Assembly: GCA_038231215.1 (NCBI GenBank)
Contig: JBBRLS010000011.1
Coordinates: 30,032-94,031 of the forward strand
DNA from: Schlegelella_A sp038231215
GTDB taxonomy: Bacteria > Pseudomonadota > Gammaproteobacteria > Burkholderiales > Burkholderiaceae_C
Direction: 5' to 3'
Length of the DNA stretch: 64,000 nt
Position 1 is the first letter of the stretch; each line of letters starts with the position of its first letter. The notes below the pieces were generated by a model. It did not search any database. It saw nothing but the letters and a program-made list of their open reading frames with translations, and was not told the DNA's origin. Position numbers and translations under genes: made by a program. Of the stretch, positions 35,413 to 42,504 are shown piece after piece.

Positions 35413-36402
35413 GTGTCAGCCCTGCCCGCCTTCGACGCAAAACGCGTGCTAGCGCTCGCTCGCACCACGCTCGACATCGAGGCGCGCGCGATCGACGGGC
35501 TGAAGGCGCGGCAAGGCGACGCTTTCGTCGCCGCCGTGCAGGCGATGCTGGCGTGCCGCGGTCGTGTCGTCGTCATGGGCATGGGCAAGAGCGGGCACGT
35601 CGGCCGCAAGGTCGCGGCGACGCTGGCCTCGACCGGCACGCCGGCCTTCTTCGTCCATCCGGCCGAAGCGAGCCATGGCGACCTGGGCATGGTCACCAAG
35701 GACGACGTCGTGCTCGCCATCTCCAACTCGGGCGAGAGCGACGAGATCGGCGCCATCGTGCCGGCGATCAAGCGGCTCGGCGTCACGCTGGTGGCGATGA
35801 CTGGAGGCGCCGAGAGCAGCCTCGCGCGCCATGCCGACATCGCGATCTCGAGCGCCGTCGACCAGGAAGCCTGCCCGCTCAACCTGGCGCCGACGGCGAG
35901 CACGACGGCGCAGATGGCGCTCGGCGACGCGCTCGCCGTCGCTCTGCTCGACGCGCGCGGCTTTCGCGAGGACGACTTCGCGCGCTCGCACCCGGGTGGC
36001 AGCCTTGGCCGCAAGCTCCTCATGCACGTCGCCGATCTGATGCACGGCGGCGACGAAGTGCCGCGCGTCGACCAGCACGCGCGCGTTCCGGAGATGCTTC
36101 GCGAGATGACGAAGAAGGGTTTCGGCTTCACGGCGGTGACGCGCGCCGACGGCAGCGTCGCCGGCATCTTCACGGACGGCGACTTGCGCCGACTGATCGA
36201 GACCGGCGCCGACCTGCGTGGCCTGGCCGCGAGCGAGGTGATGCATGCGGGACCGAAGCTGATTCGCGGCGAGTCGCTCGCCGTCGAGGCCGCCGACCTG
36301 ATGGAGCGGCATCGTGTCACCGGGCTGCTAGTGGTTGACGCCGAGGGTCGTCTCGTCGGCGCATTGAACTCGAACGACCTGATGCGCGCGAAAGTCATCT
36401 GA
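35413..36402 (+). CDS. kdsD: D-arabinose 5-phosphate isomerase (KpsF/GutQ family)
   Basis: A 329-residue enzyme converting ribulose 5-phosphate to arabinose 5-phosphate, the first step to Kdo of the LPS core. An SIS domain (VVVMGMGKSGHVGRKVAATL, HPAEASHGDLGM, AISNSGESDEI) is followed by two CBS domains from about residue 205. It starts with GTG at 35413 (VSALPAFDAKR). It is the first gene of a kdsD-kdsC-lptC group and diverges from the antiporter gene. Confidence 0.93.
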   Translation: MSALPAFDAKRVLALARTTLDIEARAIDGLKARQGDAFVAAVQAMLACRGRVVVMGMGKSGHVGRKVAATLASTGTPAFFVHPAEASHGDLGMVTKDDVVLAISNSGESDEIGAIVPAIKRLGVTLVAMTGGAESSLARHADIAISSAVDQEACPLNLAPTASTTAQMALGDALAVALLDARGFREDDFARSHPGGSLGRKLLMHVADLMHGGDEVPRVDQHARVPEMLREMTKKGFGFTAVTRADGSVAGIFTDGDLRRLIETGADLRGLAASEVMHAGPKLIRGESLAVEAADLMERHRVTGLLVVDAEGRLVGALNSNDLMRAKVI

Positions 36403-36411
36403 GTGGACAAG

Positions 36412-36498
36412 GCCTCCACGTTCCCTTCGCTTGCTGCCCCCCGAAAGGGCGCGGCCGGGCTTGGGAGCGGCCCGGCGCCCGGCAGCCCGCGGGCCTCG
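36412..36498. repeat. Burkholderiales-type intergenic repeat between kdsD and kdsC
   Basis: The 87 bp contain cgcttgctgccccccgaaag and a hairpin GCCGGG (36454-36459) / CCCGGC (36471-36476). The CTTCGCTTGCTGCCCCCCGA core resembles a frequent dispersed extragenic element of Burkholderiales genomes; this is from memory and was not searched. It separates the kdsD stop from the preferred kdsC start and, if a GTG at 36403 were used, would be translated as an N-terminal extension. Confidence 0.45.
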
Positions 36499-37071
36499 AT
36501 GCCGGCGCTGATCTTTCCGCCAGAGCTGCTGCTCGCGGCGCGCGGGCCGGGCGACGGCATCGCCGCGGCGATCTTCGACGTCGACGGCGTGCTCACCGAC
36601 GGGCGCATCTACATCGGCGAAGACGGCGAAAGCTTCAAGGCTTTCTCGACGCTCGACGGCCACGGCATGAAGCTGCTCGCGCAGGGTGGCATCGTGCCGA
36701 TCGTCGTCACCGGCCGCGACTCGGCGGCGGTGCGGCGTCGCGTCGCCGACCTCGGTCTCGTCCATGCCGCGTATGGCGCCGCCGACAAGCTGGCGGCCGG
36801 CGAGGCGATCCTCGCCGCGCTCGGCCTCGACTGGAGTCGCGTCGCGGTGATCGGCGACGACTGGCCCGACCTGCCGCTGATGCAGCGCGCGGCTTTCGCC
36901 TGCGCGCCGCCGGGCGCTCATGTCGAGGCGAAAGCCGCAGCGCATCACGTCACGCAGGCGCGCGCCGGCTTCGGCGCGGCGCGCGAGTTCTGCGATCTCC
37001 TGCTCGTGGCGGCGGGTCGCTACGCGGCGCTGTTGCACGGGCCGCAGCATTCCCTGGATGGCGCGCGCTGA
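36499..37071 (+). CDS. kdsC: 3-deoxy-D-manno-octulosonate 8-phosphate phosphatase
   Basis: A 190-residue HAD-superfamily phosphatase removing phosphate from Kdo-8-P. Motif I is FDVDGVLTDG, motif II is VVTGRD, and motif III/IV includes VIGDDWPDLPLM. The ATG at 36499 gives MPALIFPPELLL, the normal N-terminus and length of KdsC (188 in E. coli). A GTG directly after the kdsD stop (36403) would add 32 residues encoded by a repeat element and is less likely. The stop lies inside lptC (14-bp overlap). Confidence 0.9.
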   Translation: MPALIFPPELLLAARGPGDGIAAAIFDVDGVLTDGRIYIGEDGESFKAFSTLDGHGMKLLAQGGIVPIVVTGRDSAAVRRRVADLGLVHAAYGAADKLAAGEAILAALGLDWSRVAVIGDDWPDLPLMQRAAFACAPPGAHVEAKAAAHHVTQARAGFGAAREFCDLLLVAAGRYAALLHGPQHSLDGAR

Positions 37072-37768
37072 CGCTTCCGAGGCCGAAGCCGCCGAGCCCG
37101 GCTTCGACGACGACGACGAGCTCGTCGATCTCTCGTTCGCCGGGCCCGAGCCGGTGGCGCCGGCGGCGCCCTGGCATCTGCGCTTCTTCGACCTCGCCTC
37201 GGCGTACCTGCCGCTGCTCATGATGGCCGTGCTCGCCGCCGGCACCTGGTGGCTGGTGCGCAACGCGCCGCAGCTCGACGCGCCCCGCCCCGCGGCCGCG
37301 CCGCGCCACGAACCCGACTACGTCATGACGCGCTTCATCGTGCAGCGCTTCGCCGCCGACGGCACCCTGCGCACGCAGATCGAAGGCGACACGCTGCGCC
37401 ACTTCGCCGACGACGACACCCTGGAGATCGACGCTGCGCGCATCCGCGCCATCGGCGCGAACGGTGCCGTGACGCTGGCTTCGGCGAAGCGGGCGCTCTC
37501 GAACGGCGATGGCAGCGAAGTGCAGCTGCTCGGCGATGCCCGCGTCTTGCGGCCGGCCGACGGCAAGGAGGACGCGGTCGAATTCCGCAGCGAGTTCCTG
37601 CACGCCTTCCGCAACATCGAGCAGGTGCGCTCGAATCAGCCGGTGGTCGTCACCCAGGGGACGAGCGTCGTGCGCGCCGAAGGCATGGTCTACGACAACC
37701 TGGCCCGCGTTGTCGACCTGAAGGGCCGCTCGAGCGCCACCTTCTCGGCGAAGAAGCGGGCCGGATGA
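37058..37768 (+). CDS. lptC: LPS export system protein LptC
   Basis: A 236-residue bitopic inner-membrane protein that passes LPS from the LptBFG transporter to periplasmic LptA. After an acidic cytoplasmic N-terminus (EAAEPGFDDDDELVD) comes one membrane helix (YLPLLMMAVLAAGTWWLV), then the beta-jellyroll with EPDYVMTRFIVQRFAADGTL and VVDLKGRSSATF. The N-terminal tail is longer than in E. coli. The ATG at 37058 lies inside kdsC. lptA and lptB, usually next, do not follow here. Confidence 0.87.
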   Translation: MARADASEAEAAEPGFDDDDELVDLSFAGPEPVAPAAPWHLRFFDLASAYLPLLMMAVLAAGTWWLVRNAPQLDAPRPAAAPRHEPDYVMTRFIVQRFAADGTLRTQIEGDTLRHFADDDTLEIDAARIRAIGANGAVTLASAKRALSNGDGSEVQLLGDARVLRPADGKEDAVEFRSEFLHAFRNIEQVRSNQPVVVTQGTSVVRAEGMVYDNLARVVDLKGRSSATFSAKKRAG

Positions 37769-38550
37769 TCTCGGACAAGCTGGTCTTCATCACCGGCGCG
37801 TCGAGCGGCATCGGCCAGGCGCTCGCACTGCGCTTTCACGCCGCGGGCTATCGGCTCGCCTTGGTGGCGCGACGCAGCGACGAGGTCGCGCGCTGGGCCG
37901 CCGGCGCGGGCATCGACGCGACGCGCTTCGCGGTCTACAGCGCCGACGTGCGCGAGGTCGCGGCGATCGTCGCTGCCGGCCAAGCCTGCATCGAGGTGCA
38001 AGGCCTGCCCGACGTCGTCATCGCCAATGCCGGCATCAGCATCGGCATGGACACCGCCGAGTTCGCCGATCTCGAGGTGATGCGGGCGACCTACGAGACC
38101 AATACCCTCGGCATGGCGGCGACCTTTCATCCGTTCGTCGCGGCGATGCGCGAGCGCCGCACCGGAACGCTGGTCGGCATCGCCAGCGTCGCCGGCATCC
38201 GCGGCATTCCGGGGCACGGTGCGTATTCGTCGAGCAAGGCCGCGGCGATCGCCTATTGCGAAGCCTTGCGCGGCGAGTTGCGCCCGTTCGGCGTGAAGGT
38301 CGTGACGATCGCGCCGGGCTACATCGACACGCCGCTGACTCGAGGCAATCCCTATTCGATGCCGTTCCTGATGAGCGCCGGCGACTTTGCCGAGCATGCC
38401 TTTCGCGCCATCGAGGCCGGTGCCCGCTGGCGCGTCATTCCGTGGCAGATGGGCATCGTCGTCCACCTGCTGCGCGTCGTTCCGAATGCACTCTTCGATC
38501 GCTTGCTGGCACGGCGGGCACGCAAGCCACGCGGCGGCGAGCGGAAATGA
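37765..38550 (+). CDS. Short-chain dehydrogenase/reductase
   Basis: A 261-residue NAD(P)-dependent SDR. The cofactor motif is ITGASSGIGQALALRF (TGxxxGIG), NAG appears as VIANAGIS, the catalytic Ser is in VGIASVAGIRG and the catalytic Tyr/Lys pair is in YSSSKAAAIAY. The C-terminal 50 residues (MGIVVHLLRVVPNALFDRLL) are hydrophobic and may touch the membrane. It overlaps lptC by ATGA, so it belongs to the LPS operon; the substrate is unknown. A bidirectional terminator follows. Confidence 0.88.
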   Translation: MISDKLVFITGASSGIGQALALRFHAAGYRLALVARRSDEVARWAAGAGIDATRFAVYSADVREVAAIVAAGQACIEVQGLPDVVIANAGISIGMDTAEFADLEVMRATYETNTLGMAATFHPFVAAMRERRTGTLVGIASVAGIRGIPGHGAYSSSKAAAIAYCEALRGELRPFGVKVVTIAPGYIDTPLTRGNPYSMPFLMSAGDFAEHAFRAIEAGARWRVIPWQMGIVVHLLRVVPNALFDRLLARRARKPRGGERK

Positions 38551-38552
38551 GA

Positions 38553-38581
38553 AAGGCGGTGCGCTTTCGCTGCACCGCCTT
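38553..38581. terminator. Bidirectional intrinsic terminator
   Basis: AAGGCGGTGC (38553-38562) pairs perfectly with GCACCGCCTT (38572-38581) around a 9-nt loop. It sits between the convergent dehydrogenase and RNA-binding-protein genes and would serve both strands. Confidence 0.75.
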
Positions 38582-38602
38582 CGTCGAAGACCGGACTCCG
38601 GA

Positions 38603-39115
38603 TCAGTAGCCGCCGCGGCTGCTGCCGCCGCCACCACCGGAGCGGCCGCCACCGCCGCTGCCGTAGCCACCACCGCCGCCGGAGCGGCCACCGCCGCCAC
38701 CGCCGTAGCCGCCGCCACCGCCACCGCCGCCCGAACTACCGCCGCCGTAGCCGCCGCCACCGCCGGAGCGCCCACCGCCGCCACCGCCATAGCCGCCGCC
38801 ACCGCCCGAACCACCGCCGCCGTAGCCGCCACCGCCGCTGCCGCCACGGAAACCGCCCGGACGCTCTTCGCGCGGACGCGCTTCGTTGACGACAATGGCT
38901 CGGCCGTCGAGGGCCTGGCCGTTCATGCCGTTGATGGCGGCCTGCGCTTCCGGATCGGAGCCCATCTCGACGAAGCCGAAGCCCTTCGAGCGTCCGGTGT
39001 CGCGGTCCATCATGACCTTGGCCGAGCTGACCGTTCCGTATTGTGCGAACGCCTGTTGCAGGTCGTCGTCGCGAATGTTGTATGAGAGATTGCCAACGTA
39101 CAGTTTATTGCCCAT
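38603..39115 (-). CDS. Glycine-rich RRM RNA-binding protein
   Basis: A 170-residue protein. An RNA-recognition motif fills residues 1-80, with RNP2 LYVGNL and RNP1 KGFGFVEM. The rest is a low-complexity Gly/Tyr/Ser/Arg tail made of repeated GGGGGYGGGG and RSGGGGG blocks, ending SSRGGY. Such proteins are common in cyanobacteria and betaproteobacteria and resemble cold-induced RNA chaperones; the role here is inferred. The 155 bp upstream are relatively AT-rich and probably hold a promoter and leader. The Gly tail is encoded by a GC-rich degenerate repeat, prone to length change. Confidence 0.9.
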   Translation of the reverse strand: MGNKLYVGNLSYNIRDDDLQQAFAQYGTVSSAKVMMDRDTGRSKGFGFVEMGSDPEAQAAINGMNGQALDGRAIVVNEARPREERPGGFRGGSGGGGYGGGGSGGGGGYGGGGGGRSGGGGGYGGGSSGGGGGGGGYGGGGGGRSGGGGGYGSGGGGRSGGGGGSSRGGY

Positions 39116-39270
39116 GGGTGAGCCCTCTTCCTCTTCTTTGCCGATATTTTGGAGCTTCTACCCGTCGTGAACTATTTCAAGAAGGCGCTGCTGCCATACA
39201 CAGACTGGCGAATATAAGTGAACTGCGGAAAAAAATTCAGAAGGTTGCCACCCATTTGTTGCTTTTTGGG

Positions 39271-40095
39271 ATGAGCGCTTCCGCCTCGTCCGAAGTACGG
39301 ATCGCCAGTCTGGTGCCGAGCCTGACCGAGCTCGTCGCCGCGCTCGGCCTCGGCGACCGCCTGGTCGCACGCACCGGCTGGTGCATCCATCCGGCCGAAA
39401 CGGTGGCCGGCGTGCCCAAGGTCGGCGGCACGAAGGACGTCAACCTGGCGAAGCTGCGCCGACTGTCGCCGACCCACGTACTGGTCAACGTCGACGAGAA
39501 CCGGCGCGAGACGGTCGAGGCGATCGGCACCTGGGGCGACGCGCCCCCCGAAATCGTCGTCACCCACCCGGTCGATCCCGAGGACAACATCGCACTGGTC
39601 GCGCAGATGACGACCCACTTCGGCAGCTTGCCCGGGGTGGCCGAGCGCGCCGCGGCGCTGAGTGCGGCACTCGGCCGCGAGCTGGCAGCGACGCAGCCGG
39701 CCGGCCGCGATCCCGTCAAGGTCCTCTACCTCATCTGGCACGCGCCGTGGATGACGGTGGCCCGCGACACCTATCTTTCGCGCATGCTCGCCCGCGTCAA
39801 TTGGCTGACCTCGCCCGATGTCCTGGGCGGCGAGTCGGGCGCGGCACGCTATCCCGCGCTGTCGGGCAGCGAGCCCTGGCTCGGCCAGGTCGAACGCGTC
39901 CTCCTCAGCTCGGAACCGTTCGCCTTCGAGCCGCGTCACCTGGACGAGGCGCAAGCCCTTTGCCCGAACGCACGCGTGCAGCGGGTCGACGGCGAGTTGC
40001 TGAGCTGGTATGGCGCGCGCGCAGTCGCCGGGCTCGGCTATCTGCGCGCGCTGGCCGACGACAATCGCGCACCCGAACGCGCCGTCGCGGTATGA
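39271..40095 (+). CDS. BtuF-like helical-backbone metal/cobalamin-binding protein without signal peptide
   Basis: A 274-residue class III periplasmic-binding-protein fold. IASLVPSLTELVAALGLGDR, LVARTGWCIHPAE and VPKVGGTKDVNLAKLRRLSP are typical of BtuF-like proteins. The fold usually binds vitamin B12 or Fe-siderophore in the periplasm, but no signal peptide precedes MSASASSEVRIASL, and no ABC permease or ATPase gene is near. The ATG at 39271 begins right before the conserved region. A cytosolic binding role is inferred; the ligand is unknown. Confidence 0.75.
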   Translation: MSASASSEVRIASLVPSLTELVAALGLGDRLVARTGWCIHPAETVAGVPKVGGTKDVNLAKLRRLSPTHVLVNVDENRRETVEAIGTWGDAPPEIVVTHPVDPEDNIALVAQMTTHFGSLPGVAERAAALSAALGRELAATQPAGRDPVKVLYLIWHAPWMTVARDTYLSRMLARVNWLTSPDVLGGESGAARYPALSGSEPWLGQVERVLLSSEPFAFEPRHLDEAQALCPNARVQRVDGELLSWYGARAVAGLGYLRALADDNRAPERAVAV

Positions 40096-40114
40096 ACACG
40101 CCCGGACTTTGACC

Positions 40115-40759
40115 ATGCCGCTGGACATCCTGAAGCCACTCATCGCGCTCCTGGCGATCGTCAATCCGATCGGCGTGATCCCGTTCTACATCCACTTCAC
40201 GCGCGGCTTCAGCCGCGAGCAGCGGCGCCGCACGATCCACGTCGCTGCGATCGGGGCATTCATCGTCATCGCCGTGAGCGCGCTCGCCGGGCTGCGCATC
40301 ATCGAGTTCTTCGGCATTTCGCTCGCCTCCTTCCAGGTCGGCGGCGGCATGCTGCTGCTCATCTCGTCGCTGCAGATGCTCAACGCGCAGCCGGCTGAAA
40401 GCCGTGGCGCCGACCTGGCCGAAGGCAGCGACAAGGTCGACGCCGGTGACTCGATCGCGATCGTGCCCTTGACGATCCCGCTGCTGACCGGGCCGGCGAC
40501 GATCTCGACCATGGTCATCTACGCCGAGAAGACGCGCCACTGGTGGCAGCTCGCGATCCTGGTCGGCTACGGTGTCGTCATCGGCTTGTCGGTGTGGATC
40601 GCCTTCAGCCTCTCGGGTCGGATCGCGCGCGTGCTCGGCAAGACCGGCATCAATGTCATGACGCGGTTGATGGGCCTGCTTCTCGCGGCGCTCGCCGTCG
40701 AGGTGATGTCTGACGGGCTGGTCAAGCTCTTTCCCGGTCTCCTGGGCGCGACGCACTGA
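40115..40759 (+). CDS. MarC-family inner-membrane protein
   Basis: A 214-residue protein with about six membrane helices. IALLAIVNPIGVIPFYIHFT at the start, LQMLNAQPAE, and IAIVPLTIPLLTGPATIST are MarC/UPF0056 signatures. Once thought to confer multidrug resistance, the family has no proven function. The start codon is 19 bp after the BtuF-like stop. Confidence 0.88.
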   Translation: MPLDILKPLIALLAIVNPIGVIPFYIHFTRGFSREQRRRTIHVAAIGAFIVIAVSALAGLRIIEFFGISLASFQVGGGMLLLISSLQMLNAQPAESRGADLAEGSDKVDAGDSIAIVPLTIPLLTGPATISTMVIYAEKTRHWWQLAILVGYGVVIGLSVWIAFSLSGRIARVLGKTGINVMTRLMGLLLAALAVEVMSDGLVKLFPGLLGATH

Positions 40760-40859
40760 AATGTGGTGCGAAGCCTGCTCTCCGGGAGGATCCGGAGTGT
40801 CGGCAAAGACCCCGCTACGGTATGGTGAGAGCGGGGAGCACAACAACGCAGGGAGTGAC

Positions 40860-41558
40860 ATGACGAAGTGGACGCTAGTCGCGGCACTGACCGCGATCGC
40901 CCTGTGCCTCGGCGGATGTGCGTCGACACCGCCGCAGTTGCCGGTCCCGCTCGCCCAGGACGCGACCACCGGCAAGGCCGGGAGGATCGGTGTCGCGATG
41001 AAGGCGTTGCCGGCCGTCGACAACTCCTTCCCCGGCGCATACTGCCTGCTTTGTCTGGCGGCGGCGTCGATCGCGAACTCCCAGGTCACCAGCTACGCGA
41101 AGACGCTGCCCCTCGAGGACCTGCCCAAGCTCAAGCAGGACATCGCGGCACGACTGCGCAAGAGCGGCGCCGAGGTCGTCGTCATCGACGAGCCGCTTCC
41201 GCTGGACGGGCTCCCCACCACCGGATCCAAGTTGCCCAACGTTGCGTCCCAGAATTTCGCGTCGGTGAAAGACAAGTACCGCCTCGACAAGCTGCTGGTC
41301 GTCGAGATCAACACGATCGGCTTCGAGCGCACCTACCAGGCCTACATTCCGTCGAGCGATCCGAAGGCCGTGTTCAGGGGCCGCGCCTTTCTGGTGAACC
41401 TCTCCAACAACGCCTACGAGTGGTACGTGCCCATCAACATCTACAAGAGCTCCGATTCGGCCTGGGATGAGCCGCCGAAGTTTCCGGGCCTGAGCAACGC
41501 CTACTTCCAGACCCTGGAGCTGGGGCGGGATGCGATCCTGAAGCCGCTTGGGGATTGA
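40860..41558 (+). CDS. Lipoprotein of unknown function
   Basis: A 232-residue protein with a lipoprotein signal peptide, MTKWTLVAALTAIALCLGGC (lipobox LGGC). A GGGAGTG ribosome-binding site precedes the ATG. I do not recognise the mature domain. It has a hydrophobic Cys-containing patch (AYCLLCLAAASIANS), then KLKQDIAARLRKSGAEVVVI and DKLLVVEINTIGFERTYQAY, suggesting an alpha/beta fold of the type found in periplasmic assembly lipoproteins. It is followed immediately by another exported unknown protein. Confidence 0.7.
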   Translation: MTKWTLVAALTAIALCLGGCASTPPQLPVPLAQDATTGKAGRIGVAMKALPAVDNSFPGAYCLLCLAAASIANSQVTSYAKTLPLEDLPKLKQDIAARLRKSGAEVVVIDEPLPLDGLPTTGSKLPNVASQNFASVKDKYRLDKLLVVEINTIGFERTYQAYIPSSDPKAVFRGRAFLVNLSNNAYEWYVPINIYKSSDSAWDEPPKFPGLSNAYFQTLELGRDAILKPLGD

Positions 41559-41559
41559 G

Positions 41560-42504
41560 ATGCACGGGCGTCGCCGTCCGCAGTCGCTTTCGAGCCGCAT
41601 GACGGTGCACTTCGTCGTGATCGCCTCGCTCAGCCTCGTGGCCACGGGCGCGCTCGGCGAGGAGCGCGCCACTCCGCCGCGCCAACCGACGCCGCTCGCG
41701 AGCGACGCAGGCTGGTCGGCGCGCTTGCCCAAGGCAGAGAAGGTCCAGGTCCGCGGTGCGGTCAACTTCGACGATGCCGGCTCGGGCAGCCGCGCGATGA
41801 TGTATCCGGCTCCTGGCGTGGTGGGCCTGTTCGCCGCCGTACTGACGCACGCCGTGATCGTCAATTCGGTGCGCGGGAGCGAGAAGAGCCGGATCCAGGT
41901 CGAAGCCGACAAGGTGCTCGTGCCCTATGAGGAAACCCTGAGCGCGTGGTCGACGCGCGACCTGGTCCGTCAGGCGCTCGAGAAGTCGACGGCCGGCGGG
42001 TCGCGGGCAATGATCGAAGCTTCGACTGCCGAGAGCGGATGGGTCGTCGAGAGTGCGCCGGTGTTTGTTCTCACCCAGGACCAGCGGGCGCTGATCCTGG
42101 AGAACAGCATCGCTGTCTTCGCGCCGGGTGCGGCAGCCGCTCCGGTCTACCAGAACCTCGTGCGCGTCGTCTCGGCGCCGCAGGCCGGCGAGGAAGTCGC
42201 GGCCGAGTGGAACGCCGAGCAAGGCAAGCGATTCAAGGACGTCGGTGCCGACCTGCTCGGGCGGTCCTACGACCTGGCGTTGCAGGACATGGGCCGCGCC
42301 GCGGTCGCCGACGTGCCCCATCGCACCTACCGGTTCGCCGAAGGCGGCACCGAGCGCATGGAGCGCGCCCAGTTGGTGGAGTCGCGTTGCGAGGCGACGG
42401 TCGTGCGCACGCTGCGGGGTTCGTTGCTCGCGTTTCCCGCCAAGTCGGAAGTCGGGACGGCGTCCGGCGGCGAGTGCCAGCGCTCGGCGAGCGTCACGCG
42501 CTGA
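41560..42504 (+). CDS. Exported protein of unknown function
   Basis: A 314-residue protein I do not recognise. A signal peptide is likely (basic MHGRRRPQSLSSR then VHFVVIASLSLVATGALG); a start at 41599 would retain the hydrophobic core. A hydrophobic patch PGVVGLFAAVLTHAVIVNSV occurs near residue 90, like the patch in the lipoprotein just upstream, and LVRQALEKSTAGGSRAMIEA follows. It starts one base after the upstream stop, so the two are coupled and may form a complex. Confidence 0.65.
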   Translation: MHGRRRPQSLSSRMTVHFVVIASLSLVATGALGEERATPPRQPTPLASDAGWSARLPKAEKVQVRGAVNFDDAGSGSRAMMYPAPGVVGLFAAVLTHAVIVNSVRGSEKSRIQVEADKVLVPYEETLSAWSTRDLVRQALEKSTAGGSRAMIEASTAESGWVVESAPVFVLTQDQRALILENSIAVFAPGAAAAPVYQNLVRVVSAPQAGEEVAAEWNAEQGKRFKDVGADLLGRSYDLALQDMGRAAVADVPHRTYRFAEGGTERMERAQLVESRCEATVVRTLRGSLLAFPAKSEVGTASGGECQRSASVTR

